From Methylotenera_A sp046594915 (GTDB lineage Bacteria; Pseudomonadota; Gammaproteobacteria; Burkholderiales; Methylophilaceae), in NCBI GenBank assembly GCA_046594915.1, contig JBKJRC010000005.1, forward strand, positions 372,001 to 436,000: a DNA stretch of 64,000 bases, in the 5' to 3' direction. The notes beneath the pieces were generated by a model. The model worked only from the letters and a program-made list of their open reading frames with translations. It ran no database searches and was not told the origin of the DNA. How positions within the stretch are numbered: the stretch's first letter is position 1; the number at the start of each line of letters is the position of its first letter. Positions 9,491 through 17,368 of the stretch are shown here, in pieces. The translations under genes and the position numbers were made by a program.

Positions 9491-10535
9491 TTTTAGCTTG
9501 TTCTGTTGCCTCTAGCTCAAGTGTGGCTTTTTTGACTTCATCCAAATGATCCATCATGGCGTACGTTAACTCTTTACAGCCAACACCGCTAATGGCAGAA
9601 ATCGCAAATACTGGACCTTTCCAGCCGTAATCTTTAACGAATTTTTTTACTACCTCTTTGCTGTTTTCCAGCATATCGGTTTTGTTTAACACCAGCCAAC
9701 GCGGCTTGTTATACAGTTCTTCATCGTATTTTTTAAGTTCGTTCACAATCGCTTTGGCTTCCGCCACTGGGTCAGTTAACTCATCAAACGGTGCAATATC
9801 TACCAGATGCAAAAGTAGCGAAGTACGCGCTAAGTGACGTAAAAACTGATGTCCTAAACCAGCACCTTCGGCTGCGCCTTCAATCAAACCAGGCACGTCA
9901 GCAATCACAAAACTGCGTTCCGCATCTACACGCACCACACCTAAATTAGGGTGCAAAGTGGTAAAAGGATAATCAGCGACTTTGGGTTTTGCAGCAGAAA
10001 CCGAGCGAATAAAAGTGGATTTACCCGCATTTGGCATGCCCAGCAAACCAACATCGGCCAGTACTTTAAGCTCCATGTATAGCTCGAATTCTTCGCCTGG
10101 CTCACCTTTGGTACATTGGCGCGGTGAGCGATTGATAGAGGATTTGAAATGCACATTACCTAAACCGTTATTACCGCCTTTTGCCAGCAATACTTTGCGG
10201 CCATGAGTGTCCAAATCCACAATCATGCGCTCGGTAGCTTTGTCTGAAATCACCGTACCAACAGGCACACGCAAAATCGTGTCTTCGCCTTTTGCACCAT
10301 AACACTCTGCACCACGTCCATTTTCGCCACGTTGGCCTCTAAAAGTACGCGTGTAGCGATAATCGACTAGCGTATTGATGTTGCGGTCTGCAATAGCGTA
10401 AATTGAACCGCCTTTACCACCATCACCACCGTTTGGCCCGCCCATTGGCTCATACTTTTCGCGCCTGAAAGTGGCAACGCCGTTACCGCCATCACCTGCG
10501 TAAACTTTAATGGTTGCTTCGTCTATGAACTTCAT
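9468..10535 (-). CDS. obgE: Obg-family GTPase
   Basis: Ribosome-associated GTPase acting in 50S assembly and stress control. The N-terminal Gly-rich Obg fold covers residues 1-158. The G domain shows G1 GMPNAGKS (166-173), G3 DVPGLIEGA and G4 NKTD. Length is 355 residues, and the C-terminal extension is short. It follows rplU-rpmA as in most bacteria, but a terminator-like hairpin lies just upstream. Expression may therefore depend on read-through or an internal promoter. Confidence 0.96.
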   Translation of the reverse strand: MKFIDEATIKVYAGDGGNGVATFRREKYEPMGGPNGGDGGKGGSIYAIADRNINTLVDYRYTRTFRGQRGENGRGAECYGAKGEDTILRVPVGTVISDKATERMIVDLDTHGRKVLLAKGGNNGLGNVHFKSSINRSPRQCTKGEPGEEFELYMELKVLADVGLLGMPNAGKSTFIRSVSAAKPKVADYPFTTLHPNLGVVRVDAERSFVIADVPGLIEGAAEGAGLGHQFLRHLARTSLLLHLVDIAPFDELTDPVAEAKAIVNELKKYDEELYNKPRWLVLNKTDMLENSKEVVKKFVKDYGWKGPVFAISAISGVGCKELTYAMMDHLDEVKKATLELEATEQAKNEPIVTD

Positions 10536-10551
10536 AAGGGTTGGCCTAAAT

Positions 10552-10581
10552 AAAAAAGCCCCATCAGCAGATGAGGCTTTT
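10552..10581 (-). terminator. rho-independent terminator after rpmA
   Basis: On the minus strand a 12-bp stem with one mismatch (arm GATGAGGC... pairing with GCCCCATC) closes a 4-nt loop and is followed by a run of six T. It lies 17 nt upstream of the obgE start and 18 nt after rpmA. It would therefore attenuate read-through from the ribosomal protein genes into obgE. Confidence 0.75.
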
Positions 10582-10598
10582 GATTATATTACTAAAAC

Positions 10599-10856
10599 TT
10601 AAACTGCAACAATGCTTACCGTATGACGACGTAACGCGCCTTTAATGGCAAAAGTTACTTTACCTTCGATTTTTGCAAATAAGGTGTGATCTTTACCCAT
10701 GCCAACATTATCGCCAGCATGCATTTTTGTACCACGTTGACGTACGATAATACTGCCTGCGCTAACGACTGTTTCGCCGAATGCTTTAACACCTAAGCGT
10801 TGTGAGTGTGAATCGCGACCGTTACGTGAACTACCGCCTGCTTTTTTGTGTGCCAT
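10599..10856 (-). CDS. rpmA: 50S ribosomal protein L27
   Basis: Large-subunit protein near the peptidyl-transferase centre. The 85-residue sequence begins MAHKKAGGSSRNGRDS, the unprocessed proteobacterial N-terminus without a Firmicutes-type leader. It lies 38 nt after rplU in the universal rplU-rpmA pair. Confidence 0.98.
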   Translation of the reverse strand: MAHKKAGGSSRNGRDSHSQRLGVKAFGETVVSAGSIIVRQRGTKMHAGDNVGMGKDHTLFAKIEGKVTFAIKGALRRHTVSIVAV

Positions 10857-10894
10857 GATTTAATCCTTTAATTCTTCAAATATTTAAAGCTAAA

Positions 10895-11287
10895 TTATTC
10901 TGCAGTTTTTGCTGCTTTGGCTTTAGTTGCCTTAGGCGCAGCTTTTGCAGCAGTCTCTTTAGTAGCAACATTGCCTGCAGCTAAAATTTCACCAATTTGA
11001 ATCTCAGTAAAGCTTTGGCGATGGCCTTGTGTTTTACGGTAGTGTTTACGGCGACGAAATTTAAAAATCATCACTTTGTCTGCACGTCCATGTGAAAGCA
11101 CGGTGGCACTCACTGTAGCACCTGCAATCAACGGCGCGCCAATGGTTGTGTTTGCTGTGTCAGAAATCATCAACACTTTGTCGATAACCACTGTAGCGCC
11201 AACATCACCCACAATTTTTTCTACTTTAAGTCTCTCGCCGGCAACTACTTTGTATTGTTTGCCACCTGTTTTAATTACTGCGTACAT
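10895..11287 (-). CDS. rplU: 50S ribosomal protein L21 with Ala/Lys-rich C-terminal tail
   Basis: 23S rRNA-binding protein. Residues 1-103 are canonical (MYAVIKTGGKQYKV start; FRRRKHYRKTQGHRQ near the end). About 27 further residues form an Ala/Lys/Thr tail, giving 130 residues in total. The tail resembles the one on S20 in this window. It is first in the rplU-rpmA unit, with a recognisable promoter upstream. Confidence 0.97.
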   Translation of the reverse strand: MYAVIKTGGKQYKVVAGERLKVEKIVGDVGATVVIDKVLMISDTANTTIGAPLIAGATVSATVLSHGRADKVMIFKFRRRKHYRKTQGHRQSFTEIQIGEILAAGNVATKETAAKAAPKATKAKAAKTAE

Positions 11288-11326
11288 GGTTTCGACCTTG
11301 CTTTTACACGTTCAAATGAATCGCGC

Positions 11327-11354
11327 ATTATACTTAAATTAGTAGACATTGCAA
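11327..11354 (-). promoter_or_regulatory. sigma-70 promoter of rplU-rpmA
   Basis: On the minus strand, -35 TTGCAA (11354-11349) and a perfect -10 TATAAT (11332-11327) are separated by 16 bp. They lie about 40 nt before the rplU start, in the divergent rplU/ispB spacer. Confidence 0.65.
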
Positions 11355-11471
11355 ACCTTAAATCGCAATTAATCGTGCTGATTAATTCAATCGAAGTCAT
11401 CATTATAGACTGCGATTGCCTGTGCTAAAATAAGTGCAACTTAAATCAGCTTTTCATCTATTGGCGCACGC

Positions 11472-12440
11472 GTGGCTTTAAAATCTATCCAATCTTCAAT
11501 CGCGCTTGATATGCAAGCGGTCGACACCGTCATTCGGCAATCACTTTATTCTGAAGTGAGCTTAATTAACACCATTGGCGAACACATTATTAGTAGTGGC
11601 GGCAAACGCCTGCGCCCTGCTTTAGTGTTGCTCTCTAGCGGCCTATTTGGCGCAATCCAATCGCAGCAGCATCAATTAGCGGCAATTGTAGAGTTTATTC
11701 ATACCGCCACTTTGTTGCATGATGACGTAGTGGATGAATCGGCGATGCGCCGCGGCAAAAGTACCGCAAACCATTTATTTGGTAATGCCGCCAGCGTATT
11801 AGTGGGCGATTTTTTGTATTCGCGCGCGTTTCAAATGATGGTGAAATTAAAAAATATGCGCGTGATGGAAATATTATCTGAAGCCACTAACGTAATTGCC
11901 GAAGGCGAAGTGTTGCAACTGCTCAATATTCACAATGCCGATGTCACCGAACAGCAATATTTAAAAGTCATTCATTATAAAACAGCTAAATTATTTGAGG
12001 CCGCAATGCGCTTAGGCGCAGTAATTAGCAACGCAAGCAAACAAGATGAAGATGCACTTGCCTTATACGGCATGAAGCTGGGCACGGCGTTTCAACTGGT
12101 GGATGACGTGCTGGATTTAAGCGGCGATGTAGCAGAAATTGGTAAAAACCTAGGTGATGATTTAGCTGAAGGAAAACCAACGCTACCCTTGCTGTATGCC
12201 ATGCATCAAAGCGCGCCCGCAGATGCAGCTGTTGTGCGTAAAGCCATACAATTGGGCGGTTTAGATAGTTTAGACGCGGTGCTTGCAGCCGTTAAAAACA
12301 CTAATGCCAGTCAATATGTATTAAATTTAGCCAAATCAGAAGCAGAACAAGGGTGTGCGGCGATTGCACACTTAGCAGATTCGCCACACAAAAAAGCCCT
12401 AATTGATTTAGCGGCGTTTGCGGTTAATCGATCTTATTAA
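11472..12440 (+). CDS. ispB: octaprenyl diphosphate synthase (polyprenyl synthetase)
   Basis: Trans-prenyltransferase that makes the ubiquinone side-chain precursor. Both Asp-rich motifs are visible: DDVVD at 84-88 with a following RRGK, and DDVLD at 211-215. GGKRLRP binds diphosphate. The GTG start gives 322 residues and aligns the N-terminus with E. coli IspB (D-M at residues 13-14), although no good Shine-Dalgarno is seen. It is divergent from rplU, a conserved arrangement. Chain length cannot be read from the sequence by eye. Confidence 0.94.
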   Translation: MALKSIQSSIALDMQAVDTVIRQSLYSEVSLINTIGEHIISSGGKRLRPALVLLSSGLFGAIQSQQHQLAAIVEFIHTATLLHDDVVDESAMRRGKSTANHLFGNAASVLVGDFLYSRAFQMMVKLKNMRVMEILSEATNVIAEGEVLQLLNIHNADVTEQQYLKVIHYKTAKLFEAAMRLGAVISNASKQDEDALALYGMKLGTAFQLVDDVLDLSGDVAEIGKNLGDDLAEGKPTLPLLYAMHQSAPADAAVVRKAIQLGGLDSLDAVLAAVKNTNASQYVLNLAKSEAEQGCAAIAHLADSPHKKALIDLAAFAVNRSY

Positions 12441-12477
12441 AAGTTAAAATTTAATCGACCTTATTAAAAATTAATAT
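12424..12477. repeat. 27-bp tandem duplication across the ispB stop codon
   Basis: Two adjacent 27-bp units (12424-12450 and 12451-12477) match at 24 of 27 positions. The first unit contains the last codons and stop of ispB. The second is non-coding. Confidence 0.85.
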
Positions 12478-12481
12478 ACTG

Positions 12482-12512
12482 AAAGTTAACACTAAAAAAT
12501 GGTTAACTTTTT
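12482..12512. terminator. AT-rich terminator-like hairpin after ispB
   Basis: Perfect 9-bp arms AAAGTTAAC (12482-12490) and GTTAACTTT (12502-12510) with an 11-nt loop and trailing T. It lies between convergent ispB and the ORF at 12541. The low GC content makes it a weak terminator candidate. Confidence 0.5.
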
Positions 12513-12540
12513 AAGCGTAGACTTAAGATTAATTTCAAAA

Positions 12541-12981
12541 TCAATTCAAGGTAATCGGCTCGCCGCTGTCTGCATGAAAATAACTTAAATGCGCGCAATC
12601 ACTGGTGCCGTTGGTTAATGTGCCATCAAACAACGCTTTTCCATCGACATCAACCACCGCATAACCATTGTGATAGAGCGTCACTTCCGCTAACTTGGTC
12701 GCTAACTTGGTCGCTAATTTGGTCGCCATCACTTTACCTTTTTCATGCGCATCTTTTCCGCGCACAGTCGGATGCAACTCACGCAGCGCGAAACTAATGC
12801 AGGTTTCTGCTTCGTCTTCGCCATACACTTCCCATTGTTTGCCGCCAGTTAACTGTTTTAACCAGCCAGGCAAATCCACTTCTACGCGGCAGACAATCGG
12901 CTCGTCCCAGGCGGGATGGTCAATATTATTCAACTCAATTAATTCTCTGGTATTTAATAGTGATTCTTTTTGATTGGTCAT
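12541..12981 (-). CDS. uncharacterised protein with internal ATKL repeat
   Basis: I do not recognise this 146-residue protein. It has no signal peptide or membrane segment. It is acidic, with a conserved-looking core (PAWDEPIVCRVEVDLPGWL ... EVYGEDEAETCISFALREL). A four-residue unit ATKL is repeated three times near residues 86-97, created by a 12-bp tandem DNA repeat at 12691-12726. It stands alone, convergent to ispB and divergent from pilD. Codon usage matches its neighbours, so it is probably a real soluble protein. Confidence 0.75.
   Translation of the reverse strand: MTNQKESLLNTRELIELNNIDHPAWDEPIVCRVEVDLPGWLKQLTGGKQWEVYGEDEAETCISFALRELHPTVRGKDAHEKGKVMATKLATKLATKLAEVTLYHNGYAVVDVDGKALFDGTLTNGTSDCAHLSYFHADSGEPITLN
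12691..12726. repeat. three tandem 12-bp units inside the ORF at 12541
   Basis: TAACTTGGTCGC at 12691-12702 and 12703-12714, and the one-mismatch copy TAATTTGGTCGC at 12715-12726. The unit length keeps the reading frame, so copy-number change would add or remove four residues. Confidence 0.9.
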
Positions 12982-13180
12982 ATCGTTTCCTAAATGCTTG
13001 CATCAACTTTCACCTACTACATGGCGACTTAACGCTTTATTTCAAGCAATTTTAACGCCAAATTTGCAGTTACCTACATTTTTACCATGCATGCAAGTTG
13101 CACACTTGGTTTAACGATGCGATGATGGTGTTAGTTTACAACAACTTTTAGCCTTATCTGGGGCTAATTTAAGGAAAGCT

Positions 13181-14071
13181 ATGTTTGATTTTTTAATGCC
13201 ACTTTCTAATTTATTCATGCCAATTGCGGATTTACTACGCAGCGAACCAACTGTTTTTGTGACAGCTTGTGTCATATTTGGGCTGTTAATCGGCAGTTTT
13301 TTAAATGTGGTGATTCACCGTTTACCCAAAATGATGGAACGCGAATGGCATGCCAACTGCCTAGAATTGCAAGGCAAAGAAGTAGCAGAACAAACAAAAT
13401 ATAACATCGTTACGCCGCGTTCTGCCTGCCCAAAATGTGGGCATCAAATTAGCGCGATGGAAAACATTCCCATCATTAGCTACCTATTTTTGCGCGGCAA
13501 ATGCAAAGGTTGCAAAACCAAAATTAGTCTGCGTTATCCGTTAATAGAAGCCTTAAGTGGCGCATTGATTGGCGTAGCAGCGTATCAATATGGCTATAAC
13601 TACGCTGTTTTGTTTACATTCATCTTTATATTCGCATTAATTGCACTTACTTTTATTGATTTTGATACGCAACTATTACCTGACGATATTACATTGCCCC
13701 TGCTTTGGTTTGGGCTTTTATTCAATTTAATTGGCGGCTTTACCGATTTAGAATCCGCCGTGATTGGGGCCATGCTTGGCTATTTAGTGTTGTGGAGCGT
13801 GTACTGGTTATTTAAACTGGTGACGGGTAAAGAAGGCATGGGTTATGGCGATTTTAAATTGCTGGGCGCAATTGGGGCTTGGTTTGGCTGGCAATTATTA
13901 CCCGCGGTTATTTTACTCAGCTCGGTTGCTGGCGCGTTAATTGGCATTGGCTTAATTTTATTTAAAGGCAAAGGTCGTAGCACGGCGATTCCGTTTGGGC
14001 CATTTTTAGCCTTAGGCGGCATCGCCGCATTATTTTTTGGGCAACGGCTAGCACAATTTTATTTGGTATAA
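13181..14071 (+). CDS. pilD: type IV prepilin peptidase / N-methyltransferase
   Basis: Inner-membrane enzyme that cleaves and N-methylates type IV prepilins and type II secretion pseudopilins. The N-terminal domain has the cytoplasmic Cys4 zinc site (Cys83, Cys86, Cys108, Cys111). The aspartic protease residues are in FIDFD (160-162) and GYGD (Asp224). Length is 296 residues, with an AAGGA Shine-Dalgarno just upstream. It heads a pilD-coaE-zapD-yacG run that usually follows pilB and pilC, and those two are absent here. Confidence 0.96.
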   Translation: MFDFLMPLSNLFMPIADLLRSEPTVFVTACVIFGLLIGSFLNVVIHRLPKMMEREWHANCLELQGKEVAEQTKYNIVTPRSACPKCGHQISAMENIPIISYLFLRGKCKGCKTKISLRYPLIEALSGALIGVAAYQYGYNYAVLFTFIFIFALIALTFIDFDTQLLPDDITLPLLWFGLLFNLIGGFTDLESAVIGAMLGYLVLWSVYWLFKLVTGKEGMGYGDFKLLGAIGAWFGWQLLPAVILLSSVAGALIGIGLILFKGKGRSTAIPFGPFLALGGIAALFFGQRLAQFYLV

Positions 14072-14103
14072 ATTGGCAAGAATATGACTGGTGTAGCGCG
14101 TTT

Positions 14104-14721
14104 ATGTTTGTAGTCGGTTTAACAGGCGGCATTGGTTGCGGCAAATCAGAAGCCGCCAAACTTTTTATTACGCTTGGCGTTCCCGTTACCGATGTCGATG
14201 CGATTTCACATCAGCTAACTAGCGCCAACCAGCCTTTGGTCAAAGAGATTGAAGTGAATTTTGGCAGCCAATATATTACCGCTGATGGCGCATTAAACCG
14301 TCCTGCCATGCGCGATTTGGTGTTTAACGATAAAAACGCGCTGGCTAAATTGAATGCGATTTTGCATCCTGCCATTTACACAGAAGCTATCCAACAATTG
14401 CAGCGGCATGCCGCCGCGCCCTATCAACTCTTAGTCGTACCACTACTGTTTGAAAGCCCGCGTTATTCGCCGCATATTAACCGCATTCTGGTCATCGATT
14501 GTGATGAAAAAACGCAAATGGCGCGCGTTAAACAGCGCAGCCAACTGCCCGAAGCACAAATTATTGCCATTATTCAGTCACAAACGTCACGTAAACAACG
14601 ATTAATGTTGGCAAATGATGTGATTGAAAACAATGGAAATGTGGAAGATTTGCGCAAAAAAATAGTACTGATTCACAAAAATTACATTAATACTTGCATA
14701 CTTAGCAAAACAATCTCATAA
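14104..14721 (+). CDS. coaE: dephospho-CoA kinase
   Basis: Phosphorylates dephospho-CoA in the last step of CoA synthesis. The P-loop GGIGCGKS is at residues 8-15, followed by the VTDVDAISHQL motif and the RVKQRSQLPEAQ lid region. Length is 205 residues. It lies 32 nt after pilD. No clear Shine-Dalgarno is visible, but the P-loop position fixes the start. Confidence 0.96.
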   Translation: MFVVGLTGGIGCGKSEAAKLFITLGVPVTDVDAISHQLTSANQPLVKEIEVNFGSQYITADGALNRPAMRDLVFNDKNALAKLNAILHPAIYTEAIQQLQRHAAAPYQLLVVPLLFESPRYSPHINRILVIDCDEKTQMARVKQRSQLPEAQIIAIIQSQTSRKQRLMLANDVIENNGNVEDLRKKIVLIHKNYINTCILSKTIS

Positions 14722-14766
14722 TCTGCTTCAATTTAATAGTATAAGTAAGCAGACTTATTTCTCACG

Positions 14767-15525
14767 ATGTCTAGCTACGAATTTCCATTTAACGAACGCA
14801 TCCGCACACTTTTACGATTAGAAGACCTCTTTTCAAAAGTGTTGCTCAACGTTGATAGCCAGCATCAGCATCAGCATCACAGCGCACTTATTTCACTGCT
14901 ACAAATGCTGGATATTGTCGACCGCGCCGATCTTAAATTAGATTTGGTGCAAGAATTAGATCGACAGCGACTTTCGATGCAAAATTTACGCGGCAATCCT
15001 GTGATTGCGGAAGCGGTTTTAGATAAAATACTCAAGCAAATTGGTGCTTGTTCCACCACTTTAAGAAGCGATAGTGGCAAACTTGGCCAACATTTGCGCG
15101 AAAACGAATGGTTAATGAGCATTAAGCAGCGCGCCAGCATACCCGGCGGCGTTTGCCAGTTCGATTTACCTTCTTATCACCACTGGTTAAATCTAGATAG
15201 CAACAAACGTAAGCAAGATTTTGATGGTTGGTTAGCCCGATTAATGCCAATGTTTGAAGCGATAAAAACCATTTTGCATATTTTGCGCGGCAGTGGCGTT
15301 GCCACCAAACACCGCGTGGAAAATGGCTTTTTTCAACAAATGCTGGCAGGCGCTAAGCCAGCGCAAATGCTGATTATTCAGATTGACGACAATTGCCCGT
15401 GTTTTCCCGAAGTGAGCGCCAATAAATATGCCATTAACGTGCGTTTTAATGGCTTAGATTTTGTGCAAAAACCCAAACAATGCGACCATGCAATCGAGTT
15501 TACGATAACACTGTGTAATCTTTGA
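14767..15525 (+). CDS. zapD: cell division protein ZapD
   Basis: Cytoplasmic FtsZ-bundling protein (formerly DUF1342/YacF). The N-terminus YEFPFNERIRTLLRLEDLF is the family signature, and the 252-residue length is normal. A short His/Gln run (residues 38-43) is local to this protein. It lies between coaE and yacG, the conserved order. Confidence 0.95.
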   Translation: MSSYEFPFNERIRTLLRLEDLFSKVLLNVDSQHQHQHHSALISLLQMLDIVDRADLKLDLVQELDRQRLSMQNLRGNPVIAEAVLDKILKQIGACSTTLRSDSGKLGQHLRENEWLMSIKQRASIPGGVCQFDLPSYHHWLNLDSNKRKQDFDGWLARLMPMFEAIKTILHILRGSGVATKHRVENGFFQQMLAGAKPAQMLIIQIDDNCPCFPEVSANKYAINVRFNGLDFVQKPKQCDHAIEFTITLCNL

Positions 15526-15589
15526 TTCAGGTCATTTATAACCCAAGCAATTTATAATCTAGGCAATCCATCATTCAGCTCATTTATAA
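15525..15589 (+). repeat. 17-bp direct repeat in the zapD-yacG spacer
   Basis: ATTCAGGTCATTTATAA (15525-15541) recurs with one mismatch at 15573-15589. TATAAT-like hexamers occur at 15553-15558 and 15585-15590 and could provide yacG -10 boxes, but no matching -35 was seen. Confidence 0.6.
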
Positions 15590-15622
15590 TAGCCAAGTTA
15601 ACACTTAAATTGACTCAAAAAA

Positions 15623-15811
15623 ATGACCGAAGTAAAACCCCGCTTAGTGTCCTGCCCAAATTGCAAAAAACTCATTGAATATAACAGTAATAATAAATAT
15701 CGCCCATTTTGCAGTGAACGCTGCCAGTTAATCGATTTAGGCGATTGGGCAAATGAAAATTATAAAATTGCTGATAATTCGCTGCCAAAAGCAGATGACG
15801 AATTGAATTAA
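15623..15811 (+). CDS. yacG: DNA gyrase inhibitor / zinc-binding protein YacG
   Basis: Small 62-residue zinc protein. It has the Cys4 pattern CPNC ... CSERC (residues 11-34) and the RCQLIDLGDWANE signature. Family members bind GyrB and inhibit gyrase. It closes the pilD-coaE-zapD-yacG run. Confidence 0.93.
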   Translation: MTEVKPRLVSCPNCKKLIEYNSNNKYRPFCSERCQLIDLGDWANENYKIADNSLPKADDELN

Positions 15812-15820
15812 CACTTTTTT

Positions 15821-15850
15821 ACATGCATTTACATGCATTTACATGCAATT
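15821..15850. repeat. 10-bp tandem repeat upstream of the copper chaperone
   Basis: ACATGCATTT occurs at 15821-15830 and 15831-15840, then a one-mismatch copy at 15841-15850. It lies between yacG and the likely start at 15901. Confidence 0.85.
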
Positions 15851-15900
15851 TTTCGCGTAAAAGTGTGTCACATTCATCTCTACAAATTAACTTAAACACC

Positions 15901-16329
15901 ATGACCAGACTACTTAAAATCAGCATTTTATTTCTATTTTTTGCAGCGAACGCGCAAGCAGAAGTCAACATCAGTGATGCGTGGGTGCGCGCGAATGCGC
16001 CTGGGCAAAAAGTCGGCGCGGCTTATATGGCGCTTAAAAGCGCACAAGATAGCAATTTGGTTGCGGTTGAATCGCCCTCCGCTGGCTCGGTGGAAATTCA
16101 CAGCATGAGCATGACTAACGGCGTGATGAAAATGCGTATGCTGGAAAACTTACCCTTGCCCGCGGGCAAAATAGAGAAATTAGCGCCTGGCGGCTTCCAT
16201 TTAATGTTATTTGATTTAAAAAAACCGTTAAAAGCGGGCGAGCAAGTCAAATTCAAATTGAGTTTTAAAGACAAAGATAACAAGATGACGCAACAAGAAG
16301 TTGTGTTGCCGATTAAAGAAGCCAACTGA
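15901..16329 (+). CDS. periplasmic copper chaperone PCu(A)C
   Basis: Exported Cu(I) chaperone of the PCuAC family, which usually delivers copper to cytochrome oxidase. A signal peptide ends at NAQA (about residue 20). The Cu(I) motif is visible: His67, Met69 and Met80, then His100 and Met102 in GGFHLM. The frame opens earlier, at 15823, but the 26 extra residues would hide the signal peptide inside the protein, so the ATG at 15901 is preferred (142 residues). No partner SCO or cytochrome genes are nearby. Confidence 0.92.
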   Translation: MTRLLKISILFLFFAANAQAEVNISDAWVRANAPGQKVGAAYMALKSAQDSNLVAVESPSAGSVEIHSMSMTNGVMKMRMLENLPLPAGKIEKLAPGGFHLMLFDLKKPLKAGEQVKFKLSFKDKDNKMTQQEVVLPIKEAN

Positions 16330-16396
16330 TTTTAGGCTATTTTGCTGGTTAAATTTTACAACTTAACCTTCTCATTACATTGTGCTTTTTAATCAC

Positions 16397-17368
16397 TTAG
16401 TTTTGCCAAATCGCGCGTTGCATGGCAACGCCGCGTGCACCACAGGTTAAAGCTTGCGGCAAATCCAACTGCGTCATACCGCCAAGTGCATAAACAGGAA
16501 TGTTAGTTTGCGCAATCATCTGTTCAAAATTTTCCCATCCCAAAGGCTCGGCATTCGCATGGCTTATGGTTGGCTTAACGGGTGACAGCACCACAAAATC
16601 CAGCCCCAATTTCTCGGCATGCGCAATTTCTAAAGCGTTGTGACAAGAAGCCGCCACCATTAAATCATTCGGCTTTTCCTGCAAGTCCATCAGAATAACA
16701 CTAGGCAAATGTACGCCATGCGCACCCAGCTGACGCGCTAACGCAATATCGCCATTAATAAATACTTTGGCTTTATATACTTTTGCCAGCGTAATAATTC
16801 GGCTCAAAAAATGGGTTAAGTCTGCGCGTGATAGTTGCTTTTCGCGAATCTGAATCAGCTTTACACCTTGTTTTAATTGCTTTTCAAATGCAATTAAAAA
16901 CGCCTGCTCACCCATTTCCTGCAGATTGCTAATCGCATAAATAGTCGGCAAAGCCAGTGCCTGCATAATGGGCGCATTGGCTGGCAACACAGGTGAAACC
17001 GTGATATTCGCTGGGGTTTGCCAGCTTAATTGTTGACCTTCTAGCGGCGTTAACTCGCCTTGCCATTCGGTGACGAAATAAAAATGCAGCTGAACGGTTT
17101 TGGCCATTGAATCAGGTGTGGCAGGATAATCATAACGGCGTATTAACCAAACTTGCATTTTAGTGGGTGCAATGCCCAATTCTTCTTGCAACTCACGACT
17201 TAGGCCTTGTTCTGGCGTTTCATCTGCCTCAATTTTTCCACCTGGAAACTCCCACCAGCCAGCCCAACCTTTGCCAGCTGGCCGACTAGCCATTAGAAAC
17301 TGACCATCAGGCTTTTGAATAATCGCAACGCCAACTTGAACCACTTTAACCTGCATGCTATTAGTCAT
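16397..17368 (-). CDS. Nudix hydrolase (MutT-type) fused to ThiE-like domain
   Basis: Two-domain protein of 323 residues. A complete Nudix box fits GX5EX7REUXEEXGU at residues 44-66, so the N-terminal half probably hydrolyses 8-oxo-dGTP or related nucleotides. The C-terminal half (about 135-320) is a TIM-barrel resembling thiamine-phosphate synthase (IREKQLSRADL, HLPS, VLSPVKPT, ALGGM). This fusion is common in proteobacteria, and the ThiE part may not make thiamine phosphate. Its start overlaps the upstream ATPase gene by 8 nt. Confidence 0.92.
   Translation of the reverse strand: MTNSMQVKVVQVGVAIIQKPDGQFLMASRPAGKGWAGWWEFPGGKIEADETPEQGLSRELQEELGIAPTKMQVWLIRRYDYPATPDSMAKTVQLHFYFVTEWQGELTPLEGQQLSWQTPANITVSPVLPANAPIMQALALPTIYAISNLQEMGEQAFLIAFEKQLKQGVKLIQIREKQLSRADLTHFLSRIITLAKVYKAKVFINGDIALARQLGAHGVHLPSVILMDLQEKPNDLMVAASCHNALEIAHAEKLGLDFVVLSPVKPTISHANAEPLGWENFEQMIAQTNIPVYALGGMTQLDLPQALTCGARGVAMQRAIWQN

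Noticed and set aside
12691..12726. CRISPR array from tandem repeats in the window
   Set aside because: All short tandem repeats here lack spacers, are 10-27 bp, and have two or three copies; no cas genes occur.
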